Shown: piece by piece, positions 1 to 11,450 of the stretch
Position numbering within the stretch: position 1 is the first letter of the stretch
How the letters are laid out: every line of letters begins with the position of its first letter
From: Apium graveolens
Taxonomy: Eukaryota; Streptophyta; Magnoliopsida; Apiales; Apiaceae
DNA length: 64,000 nucleotides
Reading direction: 5' to 3'
Assembly (NCBI RefSeq): GCF_009905375.1
Contig: NC_133653.1
Location: 92,863,671-92,927,670 of the forward strand
Translations under genes and position numbers: made by a program
Notes under the pieces: generated by a model
The model's database searches: none
What the model saw: the letters and a program-made list of their open reading frames with translations, nothing else
Told to the model about the DNA's origin: nothing

Positions 1-56
1 GGCTTTAATTTAAGGTATTGTATTTTCCAAATCCTAATTGGATTTGGGCATGGCCT

Positions 57-320
57 TTTTATTGGGCCTTATTGAGTTTTTCCAAATCTTACTGGGCCTC
101 CTTTATTGGGCTTTTCCAAAGCTTACTGGGCCTCATTTATTGGACTTCTCCAAAACTTACTGGGCCTCCTTTATTGGGCTTCTCCAAAACTTACTGGGCC
201 TCCTTTATTGGGCTTCTCCAAAACTTACTGGGCCTCCTTTATTGGGCTTTTCCAAAACTTACTGGGCCTCATTCATTGGGCTTTTTCAAAACTTACTGGG
301 CCTTCTTTATTGGGCTTAAT
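57..320. repeat. 34-bp minisatellite, about 7 copies
   Basis: The word ACTGGGCC recurs at 91, 125, 159, 193, 227, 261 and 295, a constant 34-bp period. Neighbouring copies differ by only a few bases. It lies upstream of the aORF promoter, where element 1 should have its 3' untranslated region between aORF and polypurine tract. ORFs read across it in several frames are repeats of the unit and not genes. Confidence 0.9.
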
Positions 321-440
321 ATTGATCTGTTTAGAATCCTCTAGAATCCTTGGAATATTCTGGAATGTTCCTTTTTCTGGGCTTTTTCCTATGGGCCTTT
401 GTTCTTAATGGGCTTTCGTCCCTTCAACTTCCTTTTCCTC

Positions 441-450
441 TTATATAAAG
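441..450 (+). promoter_or_regulatory. TATA box of aORF 1
   Basis: TTATATAAAG lies about 220 bp upstream of the aORF 1 start codon and is followed by a CT-rich leader. A likely 5'UTR intron (578-665) runs from CAG/GTAAAA to a T-rich stretch ending TTTAG directly before the ATG. The extra ORF therefore seems to have its own promoter, facing opposite to the LTR promoter of the element. Confidence 0.55.
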
Positions 451-665
451 AACTGAGGAGAGGCTACTACTTCTTACCTTGTCATTTCTAAGTTTTCTTC
501 TTTCTCCTCCTGCTAAGATTCTCAGAGCAATAACAGCAAGTCGGAGCTCAAGGCCTTTTTCAGGAGTGCTTCTTCAGGTAAAATTCCTCCTTTGCTTTTC
601 GTGTCTATTTTTCCATTGTATGCCGTTTTAAGATAGCCTGTTTACGTGCCCCTTTCTTTTTTTAG

Positions 666-2611
666 ATGGCTGACAAAAAAATGACTCGCTTGGCCAAGAT
701 GAACGTGGCTAGAAAGTCCAACGAGTTCCCTATCCGATCGAGGTACACTTCTTTAATCGATATGATAAACACTCGAGGGGACGAGTACCCGACTGATGCG
801 CATCTGGACGCGCACGATCATATCAGTGCCTTGCGAGACCCCAAGGAGCTGGAAAAGTTGAGCAGCTGCTTCAGAATCAAGGAACCTTTTAAGCTGGTTC
901 TTGCAGGTCCGGCCGACAGGGCCTGTCAGTGGAAGAAGGACGTGCTATGTGTCTATAGGGATACTCTAAGGGCAGGTACCAGACTCCCTGTTCATCCATT
1001 CATTCCTTTGCTACTGGCTGATGTGGGCATCAGCCCTTGCCAACTTCCCCCTAATTCTTGGAGGCTGATTCTGTGCTATCTGTCGCAATGCGCCAAGCAC
1101 AATGTCCCCACATCTGTTGCTGTCTTCAGAAAGATTTTTCAGTTCAAGAATAGCCCTGACAAAAGTCCGGGTTGGGTTTCTATAAATCAGCGCCCCACTA
1201 TCCCCCATATCATGAATGGGAAGTCCATCCCTGACAACAACTTGGGGTGGAAGAAAGATTTCTTGTTCATTGTTTGGGAAGGTGGAGATTGGGGCTCCCT
1301 GTTTCGATCATCCTTTGGGCTGGCCGTGGACGGGAGCCCAAATGATATAACTTTGTCTGAGGAGGAGGCTAGAGCTTTCAACCTCCTTACACAAGACAAC
1401 GGTACTTCCCATTCTTGGGATCTTATCCGGGAGACCGTCTTGGTAGAACGCGGCCTCTCGCCCGTTCATAAGAAAAGTAAGTTCCCTTTCTTACCTCCTT
1501 TATTTCCTTCATTTTTTATTCCATTGATCTTCAACTGACTTCGTTTGTTGCAGTGGCTGAGAAGATTGAGGAGGCTACTAAGCCTAAGGACCTGGAGACA
1601 ACCAGGATGAAGAGGGCTGGGAAGGTCTTTAAAGACCCTCGACTTGGTGATCGCTTCCCTGAGTTCCTCCTTCAGGCAATGGAGCCAAGCGAGGAAGGCC
1701 CCAGCCAAGTTTTGCGCACCAAACAGAGGCCAGGGGCCTATTTTCAACCTGCCTGGGGGATCCGGGGCAAGGACTCAATCGTGGGCAGCACGGCACTGTC
1801 CAAGGAATGGTCTAAGCATTCCATCTCCCCGGTGGACTATCAAGATTTTGTCCTTCAACAGGACTTAGAGGGGAATGAGCTATTTGGAGCCCAGGCTCTG
1901 GCGACGGTACGTCCTTTACCTATGCCCTTCATACTTATCTTTCCATGTTTCTTTTCTAAACTTCTGCTGTTTCTCTTGCAGGCTAACGCCCATTTCCAAG
2001 GGGCAATTCACCAAGCTAAGGCTTGGAAGGTTGGTCTGGAAGATGCCAACAAGAAGTTGGAGGAGGCCAACCAAAAAATAGAGGCCCTTGAAGCTCAACT
2101 GGCCTCTTCCACTTCTGACCTGGAAACGGCCCGGGCAGAAAATGTCATTCTGAAGGCGCAGAAGGACAAAGCTTTTGATGGCTGGATGGACACCCAGGAA
2201 TTCAAAGACTTGATGGTGGAGCATGATGCCCTTCTTCACCCAGTTAGCTACAAAGAGGGCTGGGACGCTGCTGTGGAGGCCATCCAGGATGATTTTCCAG
2301 AGGTCCTCGAGCAGTCCTCTTTTCCTTGCCCTGTGCGAGTTCCAGAGCTTGGAGGTGTTACTGAGAAGCTTGCTGATATGATCAAGGATGGAGAGGAGGA
2401 AGATTCTTCCGAAGAGGAGCTTGAGCCTGTCGCTAAGAAGGCCAGGGTGGAAGAGCCTCTAAGAGCAGCGCCTCAACAGCCAGCATCTCCCGCAGAGGGA
2501 ACCTCTACAGGGACTTCGGAGGGGACGACCGAGACGTCCGAAGGAACGACTGAGACATCCGAGGAGACTTCGGATAGTGGTTCCGAGGAATCTCAGCCTT
2601 CCAAGGCCTAA
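666..2611 (+). CDS. Antisense extra ORF (aORF) of gypsy element 1, spliced, intact
   Basis: Joined exons 666-1476, 1554-1906 and 1982-2611 give about 597 residues. Both introns have GT-AG ends and keep the frame. The N-terminal half contains a stretch (LPPNSWRLILCYL, then FRKIFQF) like the 'putative gypsy type transposon' domain family (Pfam Transposase_28, named from memory). Residues about 388-450 are a predicted coiled coil. The tail is acidic and Ser/Thr/Glu-rich with GTTETSE repeats and a KKAR basic cluster. The role of such aORFs is unknown. It is convergent with pol, 328 bp away, and has no stops while gag-pol is broken. The other two Tat elements carry homologues, and element 2 shares the intron position before the coiled coil. 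Confidence 0.75.
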
Positions 2612-2939
2612 GTTTTTTTTTGTATATCTTCTTTTTGAACTTCATTCATGTCAGAACTTGTTACCCTCCGGGGTTATATTTCATATATTGCTTTTCTTGC
2701 CTCTTTCTATTTTAACTTTACAATTTTGAACTTTAAACATCCTTAGATTGAAATAATTTCAAACTCTTTAATATGAAGTCTGGTTTTCCAAAACCTTACA
2801 CAGCATGGGTTCGACCCTAATCAACAATAACTAGACAATGTAAATTCTACTGGAATATAAAATTCTATGCAAGCAAAGCTTCAAGGTGCTTTTAAACCTA
2901 CTTGTCATAATGACAAGTGAGAATCGTACTTCGCCTATC
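2612..2939. other. Convergent intergenic region between aORF 1 and pol
   Basis: This 328-bp AT-rich stretch separates the 3' ends of the two opposed coding regions of element 1. It should hold the polyadenylation signals of the aORF transcript. No further coding signal is visible. Confidence 0.5.
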
Positions 2940-5900
2940 TTATACGTAGTAAACCTTCAAGTTTTGTGCGTGCCAGGTCCTCGGGACTTCAAAACCATCC
3001 ATAGTTTCCATCTTGTAGGTTCCCCTACCCTGAACGCTCTTGACTCTGTACGGCCCTTCCCAATTTGGGGCAAGCTTTCCTTTCTGTCCGACACCAGAAG
3101 CCTCTATTTTTCTCAAGACTAGATCACCTTGTTTAAAAAACCTCTCTTTAACCCTTAGGTTGTAGTAGAATGAAGCCTTTTTCTGATATTCTACTATCTT
3201 TGCATGTGCTTTATCTCGCACTTCATCGATTAAATCCAGGGCTAACCACTGCCCTTCCTCATTTTCTTCTGCATTGAAAGCCTGAATCCTTTGAGAGGAA
3301 TGTGATATCTCTACTGGAACTACTGCTTCTGCCCCATATGCCAACATGAAGGGAGTTGCTCCTGTCGTGACTCTACAGGTAGTCCTGTAGGCCCATAATA
3401 TTGGAAGTATTTCATCCACCCAATTATTTCTTGACTTCTCGATCCTCTTCTTTAGTCCATCCAGGATTATCCGATTTGCTACCTCTGCTTGCCCATTGGC
3501 TTGCGGGTGAGCCACAGAGGTGAATCGTAACTCAATTTCATTTTCTTCACAATACTTCTTGAATTCCTCATTGTTGAATTGTGTTCCATTGTCAGTGACG
3601 AGGATACGGGGAATTCCATATCGGCACATAATGTTTTCCCACAGGAATTGTGCAACCTACTTAGTTATGATTTTGGCCAAGGGTTTGGCTTCGATCCACT
3701 TGGTGAAATAATCAATGGCTACAATCAGAAACTTCCTTTGTTCCGTGGCCATAGGAAAAGGCCCCAAAATATCCATTCCCCACATAGCAAAAGGAATCGG
3801 CGAGTTGATAGAGGTCAGCATCTCGGGGGGTTGTCTAACAACAGGTGCATGCTTCTGACAGCGGTCACATTTCTTCACGTATTCTTTGGCATCAGCCATC
3901 ATTTCTGGCCAATAGAAGCCTAAACGGGTTATCTTATGAGCCAAGGCCCTGCCCCCCAAGTGTTGCCCACAAATACCTTCATGCACTTCCTCAAGAGCCA
4001 AGCGTGCCTCGTCGGGCCTAAGACACCTCAAGTAAGGAACCACGAAAGATCTCTTATACAGAATTCCATCTATCAAGGAGTACCTTAGTGCTCGAATAGT
4101 TAACTTCCATGCCTCAGTTGCATCGCTTGACAACCAACCGGTCTGAATGTGAGCCTTGATGGGATCAATCCATGACGTCCCCAAGCCTATGGGAGCCACA
4201 AGCTTAACATCTATGCTTCGTGTCTTCAAAACACGGAAGTACACACTTCCTGAACTTTCTTCAATCTCAGATGAAGCAAACTTTGATAGCGCATCTGCTT
4301 TAGCATTTTCTTCACTTGGAATGTGTTCAACATGGCATTCATTAAATTGGGTCATCACAACCCTTACTAGGCGAACATACTTAGCCATCGTGTCATCCCT
4401 TGCCTCAAATTCTCTCTTTACCTGGGATATGATCAGCTTCGAGTCTCCACGGACCTTTAAGTTTTTAACTCTAAGTGTCCCAGCTAGACCAAGGCCAGCA
4501 ATCAGGGCTTCATACTCTGCCTCATTGTTTGTGGTTGGGAAGTCTAGCTTCATAGCATACTCAATTAAGAATCCATCAGGGCTTTGCAAAACCAACCCTG
4601 CTCCACTGGAATTTGTTTTTGATGCTCCATCAAAATAGAGAACCCAATATTCTTTCTCCTTGTCCCCATTATCGACTCCCTTGTCTTGAGGTATGGTATC
4701 TTCCTGCCCCCCGACTTCTTGGTTGGGTATGGTACATTCCACCACGAAGTCAGCTAGTGCCTGGGCTTTTATGGCCGTACGTGGCTTATACTTGAGATCG
4801 AACTCTCCCAACTCTATTGCCCACTTAATCAGTCTCCCACTTGCCTTGGGACTGTGAATGATATTTCTCAGTGGCTGATTTGTTAGCACTTCAATCTGGT
4901 GAGCTTGAAAATAAGGACGCAGCTTTCTGGAAGCCATTACCAAGGCTAAAGCGAATTTCTCAATAGTTGAATAATTCAACTCAGCACCATGCAAAATTTT
5001 GCTGATATAGTATACGGGTTTCTGGACTTTCAGTTCCTCCTTAACCAACACCGCGCTCAAGGCGCTCTCTGAAACAGCCAAGTACAAGAATAAAATTTCA
5101 CTCAGAACTGGCTTGGCCAACAACGGGGCATGGGCCATATACTTCTTTAACTCTTCAAATGCCTTCTGGTTTTCCTCACTCCATACAAAGTCTTTGATGC
5201 TCTTTAGCGACTTGAAGAATGACAAACACTTGTCCCCCGACTTGGAGATGAATCGTCCTAGCGGAGCAACCCTTCCTGTAAGCTTCTGAACATCCTTAAC
5301 AGTTTTTGGTGGTTCCATGTCCAGGATCGCCTTTATTTTATCCGGGTTAGCCTCAATTCCCCTCTTTGAGACCATCAGTCCCAAGAATTTTCCAGATCCT
5401 ACTCCGAAAGCACACTTCGTAGGATTCAACATCATCTTGTGGTACCTCAGGACCTCAAAAGCTTCCCTTAAATGGGCTATATGATCAGTCTTTACTAGAC
5501 TCTTGACTAACATGTCATCAATATAGACTTCCATAGTCTTACCAATAAGATCCTTAAAAATTCTATTCACCAACCTTTGATAGGTGGCTCCTGCATTCTT
5601 GAGACCAAACGCCATAACAAGATAACAATAAACACCAAAGTCAGTGATAAATGATACCTTTGGAATGTCATCCTTATGCATTTTGATCTGGTTGTATCCG
5701 CTAAATCCATCCATGAAACTCAACATCTCATGTCCAGCAGTGGCATCAATCAAAGTATCAATTCTAGGCAGCGGAAAACAGTCTTTGGGGCATGCATCAT
5801 TCAGATCAGTGAAGTCTATACACATCCTCCACTTTCTATTAGCCTTCTTCACCATTACAGGGTTTGCTAACCACTCCGGAAATTGAATCTCCTCAATGAA

Positions 5901-6791
5901 ACCAGCCTCTAAGAGCTTTTCTACTTCCTGTTTTATAGCCTCTTGTCTTTCCGGGGCAAAAATTCTTTTCTTTTGTTTCACTGTCTTCCGGCTTGGATCC
6001 ACGTTTAGCTTGTGAGTAATTAACTCCGGGTCTATGCCTGGCATATCAGCTGCTGACCATGCAAACACATCACTATTTTCTTGCAAAAATTTCACTAACT
6101 TCCCTCTAAGGGGCTCCTCTCATGTGGCTCCAATGAAAGTCATCCTCTCAGGATTCTCGGGGTCTAAAGGAACTGAAACCAATTCTTCTGCTGGCCTTCC
6201 TCTATTCTCATCATTTTCTCGAACATCCATATCTTCAATAGGAAGAACCTGCCCCCCGACTCCATCTGCCCTCAAAGAGGCCACATAACAGCTTCTAGCC
6301 ATTTTTTGATCTTCTCTCTCTTCTCCAATCCCGTTTCGGGTGGGAAACTTCATGACTGAATGGTAGGAAGAGGGGACTGCCTTGAAGGCATGTATCCCTG
6401 TTCTCCCCATGATAGCATTATAAGTTGAACTAGCCTTTACCACCACGAAATCCAGCATCTGCGTTGCTTGCCTTGGCTCCGTACCTATGGTGGTTGGCAA
6501 TTTGATTATCCCTTCCACAGGACATTCTACTCCAGCAAATCCATATATCGGCATGTCGGTTGGTGTCAACTGGGAGTCGTTATACCCCATCCTTAGAAAG
6601 GTGTCGTGGAGCAAGATATCCACAGAAGCACCATTATCCACAAGGACCCTCTTAACCGGGCTATTTCCTATTATCGGTGTTATGACGAGTGGGTCGTCAT
6701 GGGGAAACTTCACGCCCTCTAGGTCGGAATCATCAAAATCCAATGTTACTTTTGTCCTGGCCCTCTTCGGGGCTTCGCCAACAATATGCAT
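2940..6791 (-). pseudogene. pol: Gypsy element 1 protease-RT-RNaseH-integrase
   Basis: From high to low coordinates: an aspartic protease with VLVDNGAS near 6650; reverse transcriptase with YIDDMLVKS near 5530; RNase H beginning YFDGAS near 4640 with NNEAEYEAL; integrase with its HHCC zinc finger (ending CDRCQKH near 3850), first Asp in WGMDILGPF, second in VTDNGTQF, and Glu in NGQAEVANR. The C-terminus ends VYYV at 2940. Two in-frame stops break it: at 6120-6122 between protease and RT, and at about 3657-3659 inside the integrase core. The reading frame is the same on both sides of each, so they are nonsense changes. All catalytic residues named above remain. Confidence 0.9.
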
Positions 6792-8648
6792 AACCTCCCT
6801 GGTGTATGCCTTTCTGGAATTTTGGACAATCCAGCAGCAGTTGGACCTCCAAAGATCGTGTTTATCACAGGTCCTCGAGGGCGTCGTGGTCCTCCAAAAA
6901 TTGCATTTATAACCGGCCCTCTAGGTTGGGGATTCCGCCCCTGATCGTCTTGGTCCCTCCTACGATCTTCAAAGTTCTTCCTTCCATTATTGTTTCTGTC
7001 CCCTCCATCTCTAGTATACTTGTTCAACCTTCCTTTTCGAATCAAAAACTCAATTTCATCTTTCAATTGCCTACACTCATCGGTGTCATGGCCAACATCC
7101 TTGTGAAACCTGCAATACTTGCTCTTATCTAGCTTGGCGGGATCAGCCTTCAAGGGCTTAGGCCAGCGAATATCTCTATCTTTCTCAATCTCCATCAAAA
7201 TCTGACTTCTAGGAGCACTCAGCTTAGCGTATTCAGTGAACTTTTGCCCAGGTCCTCCCGTCTTGGGGGTTGAATCAGGGTTTTGTTCGGTTCTAGGATA
7301 TTTATCCTTAGCGATATACTCCAGATCAGTTTTTCGCTTCTTGCCTCCAGTGGGCTCATTACTTACTACGGTCTTCCTCATGCTTTCTTCAACCTTGATA
7401 TACTTCCCTGCCCTCTCTTGGAGTTGCAACATGTTTTCAGGGGGACGTTTGGCCAAGGACATCTTGAAAAACTCATCCCTGGTTCCTTGTTGCAGTGCTA
7501 TCATGGCTACCTTATCATCAAGGTCTGGGACTTTTAAAGCCTCCTTTGTAAAACGATTCAGGTAATCTCTCAAGGATTCCTTAGCTCCCTGCACAAGACT
7601 CATAAGAGATGCTGAACTTTTCTCATGGACTCTTCCACTGATGAATTGCTTAATAAAAGCCTGACTTAATTCTCTGAACGATCCAATAGAATTTGGGGGC
7701 AGGCGACTGTACCATCTTTGAGCCATACCCGACAGGGTTTGAGGGAAGGCCCGACACTTTATAGCATCATTCACGGGTTGCAGCAGCAGCAGTGCATTAG
7801 AGAATGTCCTAACATGATTAGCGGGGTCTCCCGTGCCATCATAGGCTTTGATAGTGGGCATCTTGAATTTCCTTGAGATATGGGCATTCATTATCTCTTC
7901 TGTGAAGGGTGGAGTTGGATCATCAGGATCTCCAAGGGGAAGGAGATTGTTTGGATCAGTTCTTGGGACAGCATCCCTTCTTCTTACCGGACCATCCAGG
8001 TCTATGACAGAAGGAGGATTTCTCCCCTAGGAGGTATCTGGGGTCTGGTGGCCTGGTGAGCCTCCAAATTACGCCTCAGCCTTTGGAATTCAGCCTCATG
8101 AGCCCTGATTCTTTCCTGCACTTCTTGGGAATTCGCCCCTGGGGTGCTTTGGGGGCGTTGCCTTCCATCGGCCATTGGCTCTTTTCCAGGACGCCTCCTT
8201 CTCGGGGCCACTTCATTATCTGAAGATTCGGAGTCTCTCTCAGTGTAAGGACCAGAAAATGTCCGATCCTCAGGGATAGGACCCAAACCTCGTATATAGG
8301 GGGCGACTGCCCTCGTGCTTCGCTTCGCCCAGCATATCCGCTTCCTCCAACCTCAGGGTGAAGGGGCATCCCATAAGGGGGGTTAGTAGTAACAATAGTT
8401 GAATATTCATACCCGACGGGTCGAGAATTCACAGGTATATGTACTTGTTAAACTTGGGGATTCGTATCTTGAATAGTCGGGGGAGTTGTCCCTTGTAGCT
8501 GGGGTTGAGTTGCCCCTGTCTGGGCTTCCCCCTGAGTAGATGCATAAGTTGAATGGGGAGGAACCTCCACGGTTGATGAAATCACCTGGGTTGTCTCTGA
8601 TGGTGTTCCTTCCTCTAGAGCTCCAATTGTTCTCCGTGTTCTCGCCAT
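6746..8648 (-). pseudogene. gag: Gypsy element 1 gag
   Basis: The start is the first ATG after the primer-binding region (8648, reading MARTRRTIGALEEG). The well-preserved part is 7891-6746: the capsid-like retrotransposon gag region (AQRWYSRLPPNSI) and a zinc knuckle of the CX2HX4HX4C kind (CRFHKDVGHDTDEC) near 7110. The first third is damaged by an in-frame stop at 8448 and frameshifts near 8285 and 8025. A further shift near 6790 moves the frame into the protease. Just after the knuckle, GPVIN-IFGGP occurs twice in tandem, an internal duplication. Confidence 0.85.
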
Positions 8649-8662
8649 GGTTGTTGTTGTAC

Positions 8663-8682
8663 TTCCCACAGACGGCGGCAAA
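8663..8682 (-). other. Primer-binding region of gypsy element 1
   Basis: Directly inside the 5' LTR the minus strand reads TTTGCCGCCGTCTGTGGGAA. This resembles the GGCGCCGTCTGTGGG primer sites common in Tat-type gypsy elements. The tRNA was not assigned. Confidence 0.6.
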
Positions 8683-9198
8683 TGTTATGGATAAAAAACT
8701 AAGGTTATTATTTGCTGTATTTATTACTAAGATTCGGGAGCTCAAGGCCTTTAATGGCTGCTCTCGTGTATCGTAGCTTAATTCTGCCTTTACGAGATGC
8801 CTACGTATCTCTGTGAATTAGAGAATCAAGCCAAAAAACGTAGTTCTGATTTGTGGGGTGAGGCCCCTTATATAGATGTTGGGAGTCCTTGAATTGGACT
8901 TGGTATAGGAGACTTGGTGGGCAAGTCTCATAATTAGAATGGACTTTGGAGTCCTAGATAGTAGGAAACTGATTCCTTATCCTTTTAGGTCCCCTTGAGG
9001 CTAATCTATAAGGATTTATATCCTTATCGGGACTCTTCTCAATAGCTGATTTTTTCCTTATTAATTAATTACGAAATTAATTAATAATCAGGGCTTTTGG
9101 GCCTTCTTTATTTCATCAGGCCTGATCTGGTTATTGGGCCTGGCAGCCCACACCTTGCAGTATTTAATTATACTATCATAATTTATTTATCCCTATCA
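8683..9198 (-). mobile_element. 5' LTR of gypsy element 1 (516 bp)
   Basis: On the minus strand it begins TGATAGGGATAAATAAAT at 9198 and ends CCATAACA at 8683, next to the primer-binding region. A TATA-like CTATATAAGGGG lies near 8870 and AATAAATACAGC near 8720 can serve as a polyadenylation signal. The sibling LTR at 9207-9752 is its inverted partner. Confidence 0.85.
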
Positions 9199-9752
9199 GG
9201 GGCAAATGATAGGGATAAATAAATCCTGATTACATAATTAATTATTACAGTTTGGGCTGCAAGGCCCAATAAGAAGATGTATGATATTCAGACCAGAAAG
9301 GTTAGCATGTTGATCAGGCCTGGTAGACCAGATCAGGCCAGATGGAATAAAGAAGGCCCAAAAACCCTATATATTATTAATTAATTTCGTAATTAATTAA
9401 GAAGGGAAAAATCAGCCATTGAGAAAGGTCCCGATAAGGATATAAAATCAGCCATTGGGAAAATCAGTTTCCTACTTTCTAGGACTCCAAAGTCCATTCT
9501 AACTATGAGACTTGCCCACCAAGTCTCCTATACCAAGTCCAATTCAAGTACCCCCACATCTATATAAGGGGCCTCACCTCACAAATCAGAACTACGTTTT
9601 TTGGCTTGATTCTCTAATTCACAGAGATACGTAGGCATCTCGTAAAGGCAGAGTTAAGCTACGAAATACGAGAGCAGCCATTAAAGGCATTGAGCTCCCG
9701 AACCTTAGTAATAAATACAGCAATTATATATATTAGTTTTTAATCCATAACA
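9199..9752 (+). mobile_element. Sibling gypsy LTR on the plus strand with polypurine remnant
   Basis: GGGGCAAA at 9199-9206 is the end of a polypurine tract, as seen before the 3' LTRs of the other two Tat elements here. It is followed by an LTR from TGATAGGGATAAATAAAT (9207) to CCATAACA (9752), 546 bp. It has the same TATA region (CTATATAAGGGG near 9565) and 3' end as the minus-strand LTR, plus an extra segment around 9260-9310. This is a 3' LTR of a second plus-strand copy whose body is not present beside it. Confidence 0.8.
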
Positions 9753-9847
9753 CTAGTCAAATTCTCATGCATTTGTACTTAATGTTTTTTACATCATCAA
9801 ATATCTGTTAACTTGTATATTATGCTAATTTACAAGTTGGGGGAGAT
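9753..9847 (+). mobile_element. Tail of copia element with polypurine tract
   Basis: A short AT-rich remnant ends in TTGGGGGAGAT immediately before a copia LTR, the usual polypurine tract position of plant Ty1/copia elements. The gypsy LTR at 9752 abuts it, so the gypsy pair probably inserted into this copia element or replaced its body. Confidence 0.6.
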
Positions 9848-10453
9848 TGTTAGATATATTTGATAATGTCATGACTAATGTGATTTATGTTTAGTTTTCA
9901 GATCTTACTTAAACAGGACAAATCAGTACTTAACTGAAATCAGCACTTATACTGAAGTCAGAACTTAAGTCGTCAGTACTTAAGGTGCAGGAGATATTTA
10001 TCAGAAGATAATATTCGGACTTAAAGGAAACGTTCAGATAAGGAAGGCAGCTGATTTACAGGAAGAGAAGATCGAGACAAACATAAGAAGAGATATGCAT
10101 GAAGAAGGAATTCTACGAAGAATATAATACTTGGAAGAAAAGATATCTGATTGATATATTTTAGGAAGCAGAATTATATTCCATATCAATTAGCGATTAT
10201 CTTGTAACTGTGTAGTATATAAACACAGACATAGGGTTTACACTATAAGTGTTATCATTATCGAGAAGATTATTCATTATAACCCTAGCAGCTCTCGTGA
10301 TATTTGTTCATCACTGAGAGAGGACAGTTACATACTGTAACAGAGTTTATTGTTTTGAATAAAGTTTGTTTTCTGTTACTTGAGTTATTAAAGTTCGATT
10401 CGATTGTGCTATACACTATATTCACCCCCCTCTACAGTGTGTGTGACCTAACA
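9848..10453 (+). mobile_element. Ty1/copia 3' LTR (606 bp)
   Basis: It starts TGTTAGATATATTTG and ends GACCTAACA, with 6-bp perfect terminal inverted repeats TGTTAG/CTAACA. It contains a TATA-like AGTATATAAACAC near 10214 and a CT-rich end (CACCCCCCTCTACAG). A polypurine tract directly precedes it, so it is a 3' LTR. The rest of the element is missing except for 9753-9847. Confidence 0.8.
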
Positions 10454-11450
10454 CGCCATACGCTTTTATTATTTTTGTAGGTTGAAATTCTATTTTGTAT
10501 TATGTTTTAAAATAAGTTCATAATAAATTGGCCCAACTAAATATATATATTTCAAAAAAAAAAAATCATTACCAAATAAATAGGTCATTTGTTCAAATTG
10601 GAATATTTTTATATAGAATTTTTTAAGTTACCGGTAAGATTCTATATTAATAAAATAATATGAATATTATAGGCACCGTACTTAGATTTCATCCACAGAT
10701 AATAATAAAACAATAAACAATAAAACTATACAAACTGTATTATGATTATAATTCTATTTCCCGTAAAACTCTAAATTATTTTTTGATAAGATATTTGGTT
10801 TCATTTAGTACGGTTACACCATTTTTTGTTTCAACCCCAGATTCCTATTTCATGTAAACTTCTGCGTTAGTTTTTAATTAAATATAAAATTTATGGAATC
10901 ATAATATAATTAAGATATTTTTATTTTCTGTAGAATTCTTTATAATTTTTTATTAAAATAATAAAATTGTTCGAATCATGTGATTTTAATTATAATACTT
11001 CTATTCCCTCTAGAGCTCTAAATTATTTTTTAACGATATGGTACTTGATTTCACCGAATTTTCTTTTCAATTTAACCACTTTTAATAGTACTTGATTTTA
11101 CTGTGTTTTGGTTTACAGTGTTTAGGTTACACTCCTTAATTCTTATTTTAAGCAAGTAATAAAATTGATGAAATTGTAGGATAATTACGATGCTTCTACT
11201 TTTCGAATAGTTCTACGTTACTTTTTGATAAAATAATAATTTTATTCGAATCGTGTTATATTTACAATACTTCTATTTTCTTTAGAACTCTTTATTACCA
11301 TTTTAACATTATTTGTTTGAATCGTGTTATAATTTATTTGGATGCAAGTAATTATTTGATTTCACCGTATTTTGATTATATCATAATATCAATACATTAC
11401 GCTAATTATATTATTATAAATAAATTTAATAAAATTTTCTAGACCCCTTG
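10454..11450. repeat. AT-rich region with diverged internal repeats
   Basis: No gene is seen. A motif of the form TAATNCTTCTATTNCC followed by TAGANCTCTAAATTATTTTT and GATTTCACCG recurs in diverged form near 10744, 10990, 11190 and 11270. This suggests an old decayed tandem repeat. No element ends could be set. Confidence 0.35.

Larger units (their letters stand above)
1..9198 (-). mobile_element. Ty3/gypsy Tat-lineage LTR retrotransposon 1, left end outside window
   Basis: Reading leftward on the minus strand: 5' LTR (9198-8683), primer-binding region, gag (8648-6746), protease, reverse transcriptase, RNase H and integrase (6791-2940), then an extra ORF on the opposite strand (666-2611) and a 34-bp tandem repeat. 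The 3' LTR is not in the window. The gag zinc-knuckle spacing, the protease-RT-RNaseH-integrase order and the antisense extra ORF downstream of pol match the Tat/Retand branch of Ty3/gypsy. Several stops and frameshifts in gag and pol show this copy cannot move on its own. The antisense ORF is still open. Confidence 0.9.

Noticed and set aside
57..320. Regular 34-bp repeats resembling a CRISPR array
   Set aside because: The whole unit is repeated with no unique spacers, and the setting is a plant retrotransposon.
18..408. Three overlapping ORFs rich in LLGLLYWA-type repeats
   Set aside because: They are translations of the 34-bp minisatellite; 34 is not a multiple of three, so all frames stay open by repetition.
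3520..6912. Plus-strand ORFs opposite pol of element 1 (for example 4156-4638)
   Set aside because: They mirror the conserved pol frame on the other strand and show no family features.
8683..9752. A single 1.07-kb LTR with TG...CA ends
   Set aside because: The interior has two full LTR starts facing outward from a polypurine remnant, so it is two LTRs and not one.
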